The notes: generated by a model from the sequence alone, not told the origin. A stretch of 64,000 nt of DNA from Silene conica (GCA_029255685.2 CM055318.2:30058001-30122000), one strand, 5' to 3'. Shown: positions 11,447 to 23,567, counted from the first letter of the stretch. Translations and numbers: made by a program.

Positions 11447-12443
11447 TGTGGGAAATATCTGTATACTTCCCAACTTAAAATTTAGGATTATAACGAAATT
11501 AGATTATATTAAACTATAGTCATAAACGAAGAACAAGATACAAAGTTAAGGAATAAGAATCAACCTTTGGTCCCAACAATAAGGCCTAAGAACAAATATC
11601 AAAATTGATATTCCCCTAATCGTCACCCAAGATGCTTCGAGGAATGCCTTTTCTTGAGCTAGAAACGGGAAAAATTACTGCTAATTTTTATGATGGATGA
11701 TGAACAATACGAGAGAGAGAGAGAGGCACAAGTTGAGCCGTGAGGTAGGGCAGCCGTGTAAAAGAATAGTATAGCTTGAGAACTATTTCTCTTTTTATTG
11801 TACTCACAACTACCTGATAGATATTAGATAGGATTGTCAATTCAGTAGTTGAGTCCTCCTAATACTCCTCCTAACCGACTCCTCCAACCGTGTAGCCGAG
11901 TATCACGTGTACTCGGACTACCTGATCTGATTGTTATCCATTTTATATATATAATGTTTATCTTATTATAAATATCGTTTATTTATAATTTACTAATTAA
12001 ATATAACAATTTATATTTAATTACATTATTTAATCATTATTAAATAATTACATTATCTACATCAATTAAATATAACAATTTATATTTAATTACGAATTAA
12101 TATTTAATTCGTCTCAGCTAATATTATTTAATCAATATTAAATAATCGTATCATCATTACATTGGCTAACCTCTTAGTCACATCATCGACTAACCTTTTA
12201 GTCATATAAGACATCAATATGATTATATTATTCATTTAATCATATCTCTCAAACACATCCTTTAGGTGTGGCTAGGGACCAGTTGATTACCGCCATATGT
12301 ATGACAATAACGTCAAACTTCTAACAAACCAACCGTTATCGATAAATGTGAATCAACTGATTAGAATACAAAGTATACCCTGTGAATCTTTAAGATATTT
12401 AAACATGTTATCACACTAACTGTGGAGGAAACCAGCTCCAACA
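11447..12443 (-). repeat. 3' LTR of the copia element
   Basis: TGTGGGAAATATCTG to CTCCAACA. It aligns with 17594-18577 throughout with visible substitutions and indels. It includes a GA microsatellite at about 11711-11725, longer in the other LTR. Confidence 0.93.
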
Positions 12444-12462
12444 ATCTCCCACTTCTCCTTAC
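12444..12462 (-). other. Polypurine tract of the copia element
   Basis: The minus strand reads GTAAGGAGAAGTGGGAGAT directly before the 3' LTR. Confidence 0.85.
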
Positions 12463-13198
12463 ACCTGTATGTGCGATAACCGATTCTCATATCCATTAAT
12501 TTCTCCCACTCAATGTAAAACAATTTGCAAATCCTTATTCACAAAGGTCGTATTTTACAAGTCATCAGTATCAAGAGTGGTTTTCCCGACTAGAGAGTAA
12601 TTAACTCAACTGATAAATGAATCATTATTCGAGCATGGCCATGCATTTCAGTTACTACTCCTCGAGTGGCCCTGAGAAATAACAAAACCTGATAAGGGTT
12701 GGATATTTTCCTCAACTCGAATATTGCAGATACAAGCGTGATATGAAATGTCCCAGAAAAAAATCTCCTTAGCCCCTGTTATGGTCGACCATGAGAAAGA
12801 AACCAAAGTCACCCAAAACTGCCTTTATCTCAAGAGACAGTCGATAGTCAAAAGAATCGACTCTAGGAACACTATGGACGTCCAATCCACGACCTGGCAC
12901 CGAATGTTCTGAAACATTTAGGACTGACAACCTTATAATTCGTATCCGTGATCAATCAGTCAACCGTTTGACTTATGGCTCGTTGAACCCACCATCAATC
13001 GACGTTACAAAATAATTGCCAAAGTTATCAGCTCATATAGGCGATTACAGACCAAAACTAATATAATGTAATTCAGTTCACTTTGTGGTGTTCAATGTTG
13101 TCTGTACAGTCCACATGAAAAACATAATATGAAACAAAATTGATGATGTTATAATAGTATATGAAAAAGATACATTTATCCAATCCATAAAAGAACTA
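12463..13198. other. Copia 3' non-coding region
   Basis: Between the RNase H end and the polypurine tract. I see only scattered stops and no frame or repeat. Confidence 0.5.
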
Positions 13199-14100
13199 CT
13201 ACAACTTAGGAACACGTTTAACTCCCATGGAAATAACGTGCCCTTCATGGTTATCATATTTTAATGACTTAGTGAGAGGATCTGTGATGTTGTCATCCGA
13301 CGCAATCTTGTCTATCACTATTTCCTTCTGCTCCACGTAATCTCGTATCATGTGAGCCTTCTGCTGTACATGTCTACATTTGTTGCTAGATTTAGGCTCC
13401 TTAGCCTGGAAGATGACACCTCTATCATCACAATAAATAGTGATCGGGTCATTCAAACTCGGAACTACCGTTAGTCCTTGTAAGAACTGACGCATCCATA
13501 TAAGTTCCTTTGCAGCTTCCGAAGCGTCGTACTACTCGGACTCAGTTGTAGAATCTGCTATAACACTTTGCTTGGAGCTTTTTCAACTGACCGCAACGCC
13601 ATTAAGAATAAACAGGAATCCTGACTGATATTTCGAGTCATCTCAATCCGTTTGGAAGCTAGCATCTGCGTAACCGATTGCGCATAGCTCAGTGTCTCCT
13701 TCATAAGTCAATACTCAATCCTTAGTCCTTCGTAATTACTTAAGGATGTTTTTAACAGCCATCCAGTGTGTTTCACCTGGATTGCCTTGGTATCGACTAG
13801 TCATACTCAATGCATATGCCACATCTGGACGTGTGCATATCATGGCATACATGATCGATCCTACAGCTGATGCATAAGTAATGCGACTCATGCGCTCGAA
13901 CTCTTCCAATGTCTTTGGTACCTGAGTGTTACTCAAATGCACCCCTGAGATCATTGGAAGTAACCCTTTTTTGGAGTTGGTCTTGCTGAACCTTTCAAGA
14001 ATCTTATCTATATAAGACTCCTGACTCAGTGATAACATCCATCGTGATCTATCTCTATAGATACGGATCCCCCAATATGCATTGTGCATCACCAAGATCT
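13199..14100 (-). pseudogene. Copia RT C-terminal part and RNase H
   Basis: Minus-strand pieces match the end of a copia polyprotein in order: GIRIYRDRSRWMLSLSQESY and TRPDVAYALSMTSRYQ (13736-14095), then, in separate frames, the RNase H end with CDDRGVI, ANEPKSS-like and KHI-like segments and DNITDPLTKSL (13199-13495). Stops and frame changes between about 13500 and 13735 show decay. The product would have copied and degraded template RNA. Confidence 0.85.
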
Positions 14101-15119
14101 TTCATCTGGAAATGGTTCTTTAACCATACTTTTACCGAAGATAAGAAAGGAATGTCATTCCCAATCAAGAGTATGGCATCGACTTATAATACCAGGAAGA
14201 CAATTTTACTCCCACTCGACTTGATATACAAGCATGGTTCCTCGACCGATCGAGTGAAACCATTCTCTTTTATCACTCGGTCGAAACGATGATTCCAACT
14301 CCGAGAAGCTTGCTTAAGTCCATAAATGGAACGCTTAAGTTTACACACTTTCTTAGGATTTTTAGGATCAGTGAAACCTTCGGGTTGTACCATGTACAAG
14401 TCCTCCTCCAAATTAACGTTTAAGAAGGCGGTTTTCACATCCATTTGCCAAATTTCATAGTCATGAAAAGCGGCAATTGTTAAGATTATCCGAATGGCAC
14501 ACATCATAACTACGGTTGCAAAAATTTCATCATAGTGTAACCCTTGCACTTGAATGAAACCTTTTGCCACTAGTTGTGCCTTATAGGTGTCCGGTTGTCC
14601 TTCTATAGAATGCTTTATCTTATAAAGCCATTTGCACTGAAGAGGCCGCACCTTATCAGGTAAGTCAACCAGATCCCATACGTTATTCTCATACATGGAG
14701 TCCATCTGGGATTGCATGGCTTCAAGCCATAGCTTAGAGTCGGAACAAGTCATGGCACCTTTATAGGTCGCGGGTTCATTACTCTCTAGGAGTAACATGC
14801 CAGCTCCGTCATGTTCCTCGACCATACCAATGTATTTGTCTGGAGGAATGGAGAATCTACCCGACCTCCTAGGTTCCTCAGGAATATTAACCGCAGTAGA
14901 AGCAGAAGGAACAAATTCCTCCATTGGTTGCTCGATTGTTGGTTCTAGAATCTCCAACAATTCAAAGGTTCCATTACTTGTCTTGTTCTCGAGAAACTCT
15001 TTCTCTAAGAACTTCGCACTAGCCGCAACAAAAACGCGATGTTCGGTAGGCGAATATAAGTAATCACCAAACATTCCTTTTGGATAACCAATAAAGTATG
15101 TTTTGACCGATCGCATCAT
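14101..15119 (-). pseudogene. Copia RT N-terminal part with destroyed catalytic box
   Basis: The minus strand starts in the integrase end (YFIGYPKGMFGDYLYSP), passes a linker, then gives copia RT: LWLEAMQSQMDSMYENNVWD, CKWLYKIKH, QMDVKTAFLNVNLEEDLYM, QPEGF and SIYGLKQASRSWNHRFD. At 14170-14190 the YVDD position reads stop-Val-Asp-Ala: the tyrosine codon is TAA and the second aspartate is alanine. The copy is therefore catalytically dead by two separate changes. Confidence 0.88.
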
Positions 15120-15504
15120 AGTAGTTTGGCTGATAAAGACTAATCTTAATTTTAGGTTATAGAAGAAGATCCCATCAACTTTATTTTAATTCATTTTAAT
15201 TGAACAAAAATCTAGCATGCGAGAATGAAGAAACTAAGATGATGGCTTGAAAATTTCGTGTGACATCTGTATGTCCATGATAATTAACATGCAAACTATA
15301 TAAGTCAATTTTCATGCAATATTTGGTGTTTGGTTTAGGCGGAATATGATGCACTAACTATCATGTGAAGGAAAAACAACAAGAACGGTAAAATACGTAA
15401 ACAAAATAAAGTCCTAGTGTGACCTATCCTACCAAAATGAACAAAATACAACTTTGGAATCCATTCAGCAATGGACCCGAGAAGCTTGTCTTGTCTTAAT
15501 GTTC
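15120..15504. other. Copia interior, unassigned
   Basis: No convincing protein. This is where integrase should continue upstream, but the sequence does not translate into it, so the deletion joint lies here or under the nested hAT. Confidence 0.5.
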
Positions 15505-15512
15505 CATCTTGG
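15505..15512. repeat. hAT target-site duplication (CATCTTGG), left
   Basis: Exact 8-bp match of 16312-16319. Confidence 0.95.
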
Positions 15513-16311
15513 CAGGGGCGGATCTCTTTAGCTGTGGACAAGGGCCAGGCCCCCTCTGATTATGGCCCAATATCAAACAATATAAAGTGTTGGGCTTTAA
15601 TTACACTGAATATAGCAACTTGGCCCCCCAATTTAAAAAGTTGGGCTTTAATTACACTGAAAATAGAGTACTCTTTTAAAAGTCTAGGAATCTAGTTTCT
15701 AGGTACTCACATAGGTGTGTCTTGCTAGTCTCTAGTTTTATTATTTTCCCTTGTTTTTTCTTCATTTTACTTTGCTATTGTCACTTATATAAAAATTGTT
15801 TACAAGAAATCTATTTATTACAAATATAATACTCCTCGTAACTTAGTTATTAAAAAGGTTTAACTTACGAATTTTTTTACGTAAGTCAGCATTGTACATT
15901 GATCTAATTTTTTTTAGACATATAGTGTCTGCTATGTATTTACTCATTCTACCACTAGTTGTACGCAAATAACGGAAAGATAGTTTTTAAGTTTATCGCA
16001 CCAAAAAACAAATAATTTATTTCTGAGCCTTCCTATATAATTTTTGAGATGTGCCGTGAACTTTTGAATTTTGGTATAAATAATTTCTCCTTAACACAAG
16101 TGTTGAGCTCAAATTTTACTAATAATTACTACTCGAACTTAGATACCTTTAAAAATTTCGAAACCATGCATTTAAACAAAATAAGATTTTAAGACGGTTG
16201 TATTACTTCTAAAAGTGTAATCTTTTTTAGGCTACTCAATCAATTTTATTTTATGTTAAAAGAAAAAAAATCTTTCGGCCCCCATTAAAATTCGCCTAAG
16301 ATCCGCCACTG
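15513..16311. mobile_element. Non-autonomous hAT element, 799 bp
   Basis: Starts CAGGGGCGGATCTCTTTAG and ends with the complement of CAGTGGCGGATCTTAGG, an Ac-like hAT terminus, with a perfect 8-bp duplication CATCTTGG on both sides. The interior is AT-rich and has no transposase. Confidence 0.93.
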
Positions 16312-17578
16312 CATCTTGGTGTTCCATCTTGGTCATATAGTGGAAGTGAGCAATCCGATCTCCGTCTTTAGCCTTCTCAAATTACGTTTAATGAATTCCA
16401 AAACATAAACGTATTATTACATTCTAATTCAAAAACATAATTTAAAGAATTACACAAGAGGAGATTCGAGATCTCATAATTACATCACAAATTATGTATC
16501 CTTCATTACGAAAACATAATTTACTAAGGTCACACTAAGTATTACAATTTACAACTGATTGCAAAAATACGTAAATTAAACCTTTCAACGACATTCATTC
16601 AACATAAAAAGTGCATCAACTTATAAATTAATCATTCAAGACATAATTCCGTAATTATGTAGAGTAATTTATCCAAACCACCTATTTAACAATTATTTAA
16701 ATTATGTGACAATTCCGTAATTACTCACAATAATTTTAATCAATCATAATTCTATTCATATTATCGTATAATATGAATTAATCCAACATTATTTTAAACC
16801 TTTTTAAAATAATTGGGTATCAAAACTTGTGAACCTTTTCACAACAATAATTATACATTATCATTATAATGTATAAAATAAGACCGAATTTTTTTTCTTT
16901 AAAAAAACAGTCGAACAAAAAACGCAAAAAACCCAAAATTTTAAAAAAATAGCCGAGAGGAAAAATTGGAACAGCCGAAAAAAAAAAAAAAAACGAAAAC
17001 AATTTTTTTTCTTCTTAACGCCGTGAGTCAGAAAAAAGCCGAAACAATTTTTTTTCATATGTATTGAACAAATTAATTCCGTGTTGCTAATATTACAAGA
17101 TCGGCACAAACAACTAGATGATTCAAATTAACATCTTAATATGAATATTTAAATCATGATTTAATTGAATATCCGTATATAAAATTAATCATAACTCATA
17201 TGAACATTATTAAAATAATGAACCATGATGCAAAAACAACAATTTTTAACATCATGAATGCCGGAAAATATATAGCAAAAACTAATTGTTCAATAATATT
17301 CAAAACAATTTCCTTTTACGTTCTAATTTAATCCTTATTAAATCAAAACATTTACAAATTTATTATATTGTCATCTTAACAATTTAAAACAATAATTCAA
17401 TAAATCAAAAAGGAAAAAGGAAAAACAACAACCCAAATATAAAAAAAATAAAAACTTGTCACGGTTGGAAAAAAAAACTCTGCATAACTTTTTTTTCTCT
17501 TTTTCGGCGTTTTTTTCTTTTTTTTTTTCTTTGTAAAATATCATTTATGAAAATCATATAAAATAATTTCGTAACCAA
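16312..17578. other. Copia 5' interior, AT-rich, non-coding
   Basis: A long A/T-rich stretch with homopolymer runs and no gag frame between the hAT and the primer site. It reads as the leader of a deletion derivative. Confidence 0.6.
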
Positions 17579-17591
17579 CGCTCTGATACCA
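17579..17591 (-). other. Primer-binding site, initiator Met tRNA (copia)
   Basis: The minus strand reads TGGTATCAGAGCG, the exact plant iMet primer site, two bases inside the 5' LTR. Confidence 0.95.
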
Positions 17592-17593
17592 CT

Positions 17594-18577
17594 TGTGGCA
17601 AATATCTGTATACTTCTCAACTTAAAATTTATGATTATAACGAAATTAGATTATACTAAACTATAGTCATAAACGAAGAATAAGATACAAAAGTAAAGGA
17701 ATAAGAATCACCGTTTGGTCCCAGCAATAAGGCCTAAGAACAAATATCAAAATTGATATTCTCCTAATCGTTACACCCAATCAATATGCTTAGAAAAATG
17801 CCTTTTCTTGTGCTAGAAACGGGAAAAATTACAACTAATTTTTGTGATGAATGATGAACAATACGAGAGAGAGAGAGAGAGAGAGAGAGAGGCACAAGTT
17901 AAGCCGTGAGGTAGGGCAGCCGTGTGAAAGAGTAGTATGGCTTGAGAATTGTTTCTCTTTTTATTCTACTCACAACTACCTGATATATTAGATAGGATTG
18001 TCAATTCAGTAGTTGAGTCCTCTTAATACTCCTCCTAATCGACTCCTCCAACCGTGTAGCCGAGTATCACGTGTACTCGGACTACCTGATCCGATTGTTA
18101 TCCCTTCTGTATATAATGTTTATCTTATTATAAATATCGTATATTTATAATTTACTAATTAAATATAACAATTTATATTTAATTACATTATTGAATCATT
18201 ACATTATCTACATCATTTAAATATAACAATTTATATTTAATTACGAATTAACATTTAATTCGTCTCAGCTAATATTATTTAATCAGTATTAAATAATCGT
18301 ATCATCATTTCATCGACTAACCTTTTAGTCATATAAGACGCATCAATATGATTATATTATTAATTTAATCATATCTATCAAACACATCCTTTAGGTGTGA
18401 CTTTTAGGGACCAATTGATTACCGCCATCTGTATGACAATAATGTCAAATTTCTAGCAAGCCAACCGTTATCGTTAAACGTGAATCAACTGATTGGAATA
18501 CAAAGTATATACCTCGTGAACCTTTAAGAGATTTAGACACGTTATCACACTAACTGTGGAGGACACCAACTCCAACA
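17594..18577 (-). repeat. 5' LTR of the copia element
   Basis: Pairs with 11447-12443; ends TCCAACA. It includes a GA microsatellite of about 28 bp at 17864-17891, longer than in the other LTR. Confidence 0.93.
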
Positions 18578-18850
18578 CGGTACGATTATCATCCGTTATC
18601 ATTTAATTTTGGCAGTTTGAATACTAGATTAAATATGTCAACGGTTCTTATATTAAGCTAAATAAAACTATTGTTAAATTATTATTTACAACGGTGTTTT
18701 TAGAACTGTTATCTTTGTTAATTGTTTTAAAAAATAAATTAATCCTAGCAGTTGCTGAAATGCTATTTTTTCAGCAGTGTTTCTAGCTGCTTCTGGAATA
18801 CTATTTTTTCAACAACTGGTGAAAATAGCATTCTTGCGGGTTTGCACTGC
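18578..18850. mobile_element. Continuation of CACTA-like subterminal region
   Basis: After the copia element the AACGGT-type repeats resume (18583-18720). They are followed by a second repeat vocabulary around GCTGAAAAAATAGCATT in direct and inverted forms (18750-18835). The Ulp1-like pseudogene starts just to the right, so this is the subterminal zone of the same element if my reading is right. Confidence 0.45.
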
Positions 18851-19039
18851 AAAAATTCAGTCCTGCATTAAAATATTACATCCAATGATCAATTAAACTC
18901 AGCTCTTATATAGTAGTACAAGCCAACAGATGATCCAAAGCTTACACAACTTCCTCAAAAACACAAAAGAAGCCAATAGACAACCACTCTATATATACAC
19001 TTACATAAAGCATGAGCAAACTATTGAGACTCTGCTATT

Positions 19040-20669
19040 GAAACAACATAAGTAACCCACATATTTCTCAACATGGTGATGTCCTCTGGTGAATAGTCTG
19101 GGATTTGTTAAGTTTGAGTGGAAACTACAATTCAAAATATACATAATCAAAATAGAGAAAATACACGGGAGTATACATAATTGAATTCAATTTACGTCTG
19201 AAATAGTTTTTAAATGACACTACCCGTATCGGAATGTTAGAATGATTTCCGCTGATAACCTCTCACATGAACTGATAAACGTAAAAGGAAAGGCGCATTG
19301 TTTGTCGTCTCGTTCTTAGGAGACTATTATATAAATCTCACACAAATCAGCTGAATTGGCTAATTAACCCCTCGTGCTTTAGGAGACTATATAAATCACA
19401 TAAATTAAATAATACGAGTAATTATTAAGAATACACTTACTAATGGCGTGATAAAATTGGGATCATTGTTGCTCTCAAATTTCCCCAGCGGACATAATCC
19501 TCTTTTTGCTTCAAAAACACTAATTCATATATACACACACATGCCATTATTATTTGCATATATATGGCTCAAGTCATACAATAACATCTGACATTATTGA
19601 TGGTTGTAAACTTACTCAGTCATCATCTTTACTATACAGTCAGAGGGTTTGCCTTTGGAAGAGTTAATCCAGTACACAGTTTTTGTTTTCACTTGGATCA
19701 CCATTAGCACCCAATGCTTCTTATTCAATTTTGGGAAATTCAACTACTAATAACAATTTTATAGATTCGTGATTCATTATAATAATCACGTACTATGCAC
19801 ACATATTCTCATTGTAGGGGGCAAGCTATAGTTTTTTGGTCGACATCAACCGATGAGCGATGCTATTGATTTGTTCTGCGTATGAAATTCTTTGCACATG
19901 GAATGCCCGAGGAGTCAAGAATTCGTTGGTGTGAATTGGGAAGTTCTCCACAGTGATATGATTATTGAGGTACCTATTACGCCACATGGAACAAAGAATG
20001 TTATTATAATTGATAAATTAAAAGCCATCATTATTAGTAAATGGAAATTACTAAATAGTTTTATTAAATAATTAAACTTACTACATCCAAATCAAAATGT
20101 GAACAATATCTAAATTGTCGAGGTCGACAAATTGCATCAGTTGCTTTGGGTCCAGTACGACTATATCAATTGCGCCCATAATTTCCTCTTTAATGTTAAT
20201 CATGACTACGTCCCCTGTAAGTGACTTCCTTACAACCAGGTTGTACAAAGCCTTCAACAAAGAAGTTTTCTTTTTTTGCTTATAATCACACGATTCATAA
20301 TAAGAATCATAAGCAGGTTGGGGTAGAAGTAGGCCTTTCAGTGAGTTTGGGCTTTGACGTAGTAGTAACAGCTTTGGCTACCCCAATGGCTTTGTTTAAC
20401 TCCTGCAAATGTAAAGATTAAAGTACGCACGATATATTAACAGTCGTACCCTAATTAATATATTTAAAGTACAAGTAATAATTAACGTTGCATAAAAGTA
20501 CCTTGGAGACGACAACATTGATGAAGGTGTTAGGCAATTGCAGATAAGAACCTAGCCCGTCTTCCAAATAAGTGACCCCCTCACTGGGAAATGGTACTTT
20601 TAACTTCGCATACTCATCATCTTTATATAAGTGGGACACTTCCACTTTACTGCAATTGTACGAAGGGGT
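19040..20669 (-). pseudogene. Ulp1/C48-type transposon gene, C-terminal exons
   Basis: Minus-strand exon-like blocks in order: PSYNCSKVEVSHLYKDDEYAK to PNTFINVV (about 20669-20502); LNKAIGVAKAVTTT and, in another frame, LVVRKSLTGDVV to VVLDPKQLMQFVDLDNLDIV (20410-20087); NRYLNNHITVENFPIHTNEF (19985-19800); KKHWVLMVIQVKTKTVYWIN (19746-19620, the Ulp1 HW block with Asn where Asp is usual); KQKEDYVRWGNLRA (about 19510-19435); SFYVYQFMREVISGN (about 19310-19180, the block that should carry the catalytic Cys, not seen in frame); and YSPEDITMLRNMWVTYV, then stop (19110-19045). Splice-like GTAAGT signals follow several blocks. C48 domains of this kind are common in plant DNA transposons. Broken by frame changes; a pseudogene. 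Confidence 0.7.
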
Positions 20670-21160
20670 CACTACAAAAAAAACGCTTGATTTGCGACGG
20701 ATTATTTGCGACGGACAGAAATTCCGTCGCAAAAATAGATTTGGGACGGAAATAGTTTTTGCGACGGACCCAAAATTCCTAGACTCGCGAAGTGAAAGTC
20801 AAATGGCGGGAAAGTTTGTGACGGAAAATCCGTCGCAAACATTGACTTTTGCGACGGAATTTCCGTCGCAAATCATTGACCAGACTTGACCAAAATTGGT
20901 TCAAGGGTCAAAGTTTGACCAGATTTGCGACGGAATGTCCGTCGCAAAAGTCAAGTTTTGCGACGGAATTTCCGTCGCAAATCTGGTCAAACTTTGACTT
21001 GGAACAGATTTGCGACGGAAATTCCGTCCCAAAAAAAATTAATATACAGTCCGCGGGTTTCATTTCCCCCAAATCAATTGATTTTATAAAACCTAAATCG
21101 CGATTTCGACTCCCAATTGCAACCACCACCACCACCCAATTGCAACCACCACCACCATGA
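20670..21160. mobile_element. CACTA-type end fragment with GCGACGG subterminal repeats
   Basis: Starts CACTACAAAAAAAACGC and then carries about ten direct and inverted copies of TTGCGACGGAA. It interrupts the Ulp1-like gene between two of its coding blocks (resuming near 21163). No inverted CACTA terminus is visible at the right side, where the segment ends in CCACCA microsatellite DNA (21121-21160), so it is a truncated or rearranged copy. Confidence 0.7.
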
Positions 21161-21162
21161 GC

Positions 21163-21507
21163 CTTAACTTGTTGAAGTCGATCGTTCTTAAACACGTATC
21201 CTCTGGAAAAAGTAACTTTGTGTTTCCCAAGTAAACATAATAGACGACATGGAGTCTCTGAACCCCCCTGATGAAAAGCCGAAATTGTCTTTTTTGGTGT
21301 TGAGAAGAACGTCTGATCATCAACCACCTCTATCTCATCCTGTGTCACGCCCTTCCTAGCTTCCTTTTCATCTTCAACATCTTGATATTGATACTCAATG
21401 TCTTCCTTCTCCCTTTCCATATCTGATGAGCTCCATTTTGGTCATCATTTCCTTTACATTTTCTTTGTTTTCGGTCACGATTCGACCTCGATTTGCGTGT
21501 CTTTAGG
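21163..21507 (-). pseudogene. Ulp1/C48-type gene, middle coding block
   Basis: The minus strand reads an acidic segment (EDIEYQYQDVEDEKEARKG), then FFSTPKKTISAF and CRLLCLLGKHKVTFSRGYVF, up to VKAHG. The last part resembles the domain found upstream of C48 peptidases in plant transposon proteins. Upstream (to 21507) the frame is interrupted and joins across a solo LTR to 23108. Confidence 0.6.
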
Positions 21508-21654
21508 TGTTTTTACGTCCGCTGCCTCGTATATTCCTATTTTGTCCAATTTTTGTAGGCATTACGGCGGGGGCAAAGAAACGAGAGAAATCGAGGTGAA
21601 TTTGGAGCGATTTATGAAGAATTGTGAAGGAATTTGCAAGGAGCATTCCAAGGC

Positions 21655-22085
21655 CCTGCCAGCCGGTCCCCAACTGACGGCCGGTAGGCCGGCTGGGATG
21701 CATAGACTTGGTTTTGGCGAAGGAATTGAAGAATGTTGCAGATTAATGAAAAAGGTGCCCCAGCCGGTGGACAACCGGCAGCCGGTCCACCGGCTGAGGG
21801 GACTTATTCATATCAAAAGTCGAAGAAAAAGTCAGAAGGGAGAAAAGGGCTCCCAGCCGGTGGACAACCGGCAGCCGGTCCACCGGCTGAGGGGACCTGA
21901 TCATGTTACAAAATGAAGAATTTTCCAGAATTGAGCCTAAAGTCTCCCAGCCGGTGCCCGACCGGCAGCCGGCCGGTCGGCTGAAGATCAAAGCCAAAAT
22001 GAAAAAAAAGAAGGAAAAAGTTCAGAAGTCCAAATTTGGACTCTCAGCCGGTCACTGACCGGCAGCCGGTCGACCGGCTGGAAGT
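21655..22085. repeat. Array of CAGCCGGT/ACCGGCTG palindrome units in the solo LTR
   Basis: Five units, spaced about 70-110 bp apart, each with CAGCCGGT near its start and ACCGGCTG near its end and an inner CCGGCAGCCGG, so each unit can fold on itself. The spacers between units are AT-rich and unrelated. The last unit ends about 25 bp before the TATA box. Confidence 0.85.
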
Positions 22086-22106
22086 CGCTTCTCAGATTTT
22101 CGAGCT

Positions 22107-22115
22107 CTATATAAA
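22107..22115 (+). promoter_or_regulatory. TATA box of the solo LTR
   Basis: CTATATAAA, the best TATA match in the LTR, placed right after the palindrome array, as expected for the LTR promoter. Confidence 0.65.
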
Positions 22116-23107
22116 CCCGCACTTGTATCACATTACATATTACGCATTCTTAAGCTTATTTTAGGGTTTTTACTGTTCCATTACTCAACACTTAGACTCA
22201 AAAACACTCTAATTTATTTTAATCTTCTTTAGATATTTACTTAATCTTTCATTATTAGTTAACTCTTGAGGATTCTTCTTGGGTTTGTTTTTAAGCAATT
22301 GTAGAGGATTTATTTTGGGTTGTATTTTTGGGAGATTTGAAAGAATCTTTCAACTTGTCATCCAAATCACTTCCTTTTCCTTAGTTGATGGTATAATCTT
22401 CTTCATCTTTACTTTGTCTTTGCATTTCCTTTAAGTTTTGCTTGTTCAATTGTTTACTCTTACTTAATCCAACATGTTTAGCATTTCCTCAACATTTGTT
22501 TACATATTTATGTTAGCCATGTGTGAGTAGTTCCCCTACTAGGGTTAGGGGTGTGCTTTGCTTTGTTGATAGCTATGAATCTTGTTTAGCGTTAGGATTT
22601 GGTTCTCTTCTTTGCTAGGTTTTCATTTGTGCATGTTATATGTTTGATGAAATGTCTCAACGACGGTTGGACATGATTCTCATTGTTGTTGGCCTTTGAT
22701 GATAGTCTAGGGCTTTCATGGACATGTATGTATGTTAGGTTGACCTTGTTTGTAGCAAAAGCTAGGATAGGGATCGACTTTAGGTGAGTCAAATCGATAG
22801 ACGAGACAAACCTAGGCCTAGTATAGTGGAGACCTTAGATTCCCTTGCATGATTCGTTACCAACCTACCTTAGTACCCCCGACGCCTTAGTATCTTTTAT
22901 TCATCGATTTCATCTTGACACATTTGCCTTAATTTATCTTTAGTAGTTGTTAATCAATCACAAACTTATTACCCGACTCGAGCTTGAATTAGAACTTAAA
23001 TATACAACTTCCCCACCGTCCTTTGGGTTCGACCCTAAATTATACTACTTAATTTGGGAGTTTATAAATTGTTTTTGGTGCCGGAATTGACGACAAAATC
23101 CGGCTCA

Positions 23108-23567
23108 TTAGTTTCCTTTGATGCATTAACACTTGTCCATATAACATATGGTCATTTTATTTATAAGACATTTATTTATACGACATATATAAATATTATT
23201 ACCTCATTATCAATGTACATGTCTTCTTTTTCCTCCTCCGACAAGACATCCTTCACCTTCTTTGCTTCCTTTATGACTTATTGAACCATATCCAACTCTT
23301 CTTCTAATGGCTTATCCCCCATTTCAACCATTATTCTCATTATAAACCTTGTCATTTTCTTTACCTGTGTAGTAGGTATTAATTTCAACATATATAGTTA
23401 TAAATTATGTTGAATCAAACACAGTTTTTATATGATTACCTTCCTAAAATCTTCACCACTCATCATATTTCGTGGAGTTTTACCAAAATACTGTGTGATA
23501 CCAACATGCGTCGATACCCCTCTCACACGACCTGGATGCCCTGGTTTGCCGATTACCCTAACAAGAA
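23108..23567 (-). pseudogene. Ulp1/C48-type gene, upstream exons
   Basis: Two exon-like blocks on the minus strand. 23567-23440 reads VRVIGKPGHPGRVRGVSTHV and TQYFGKTPRN, a motif typical of plant En/Spm-like proteins, ending at a GTAATC donor. 23365-23206 reads MRIMVEMGDKPLEEELDM, a stop, then VIKEAKKVKDVLSEEEKEDMYIDNE, ending at a GTAATA donor. The first block continues across the Cassandra-like LTR at 43741. Confidence 0.65.
23563..23567. repeat. Target-site duplication AAGAA, left
   Basis: Matches 43736-43740 exactly; it delimits the 5S-bearing solo LTR that was later split by a CACTA element. Confidence 0.9.

Larger units (their letters stand above)
11447..18577 (-). mobile_element. Ty1/copia retrotransposon, internally deleted
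   Basis: Two LTRs (11447-12443 and 17594-18577) in direct orientation, an exact iMet primer site, a polypurine tract, and a minus-strand copia RT-RNase H between them. The gag, protease and nearly all of the integrase are missing: only the last few residues of integrase (YFIGYPKG) precede the RT linker, and the 5' interior is AT-rich non-coding DNA. A 799-bp hAT is nested at 15513-16311. CGATT precedes the left LTR (11442-11446), but its match on the right (18583-18587) is displaced by five bases (CGGTA). Confidence 0.9.
21508..23107 (+). repeat. Solo LTR, 1.6 kb, Athila/Tat-like
   Basis: Starts TGTTTTTACGTCC and ends CCGGCTCA, flanked by TTAGG (21503-21507) and TTAGT (23108-23112), four of five matching. 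The last 80 bp (TTGTTTTTGGTGCCGGAATTG) match the LTR end at 46160-46200, which is followed there by a tRNA-Asp primer site, so the family is Athila/Tat-like. No internal region is present: a solo LTR from recombination between two LTRs. The flanking minus-strand gene continues on both sides. Confidence 0.78.

Noticed and set aside
16820..17109. Two overlapping minus-strand frames rich in Phe/Lys
   Set aside because: They are readings of poly-T/poly-A tracts in AT-rich copia leader DNA; low-complexity by-products.
21655..22085. CRISPR-like array
   Set aside because: The repeats are imperfect, irregularly spaced and lie inside a plant LTR; the genome is eukaryotic.
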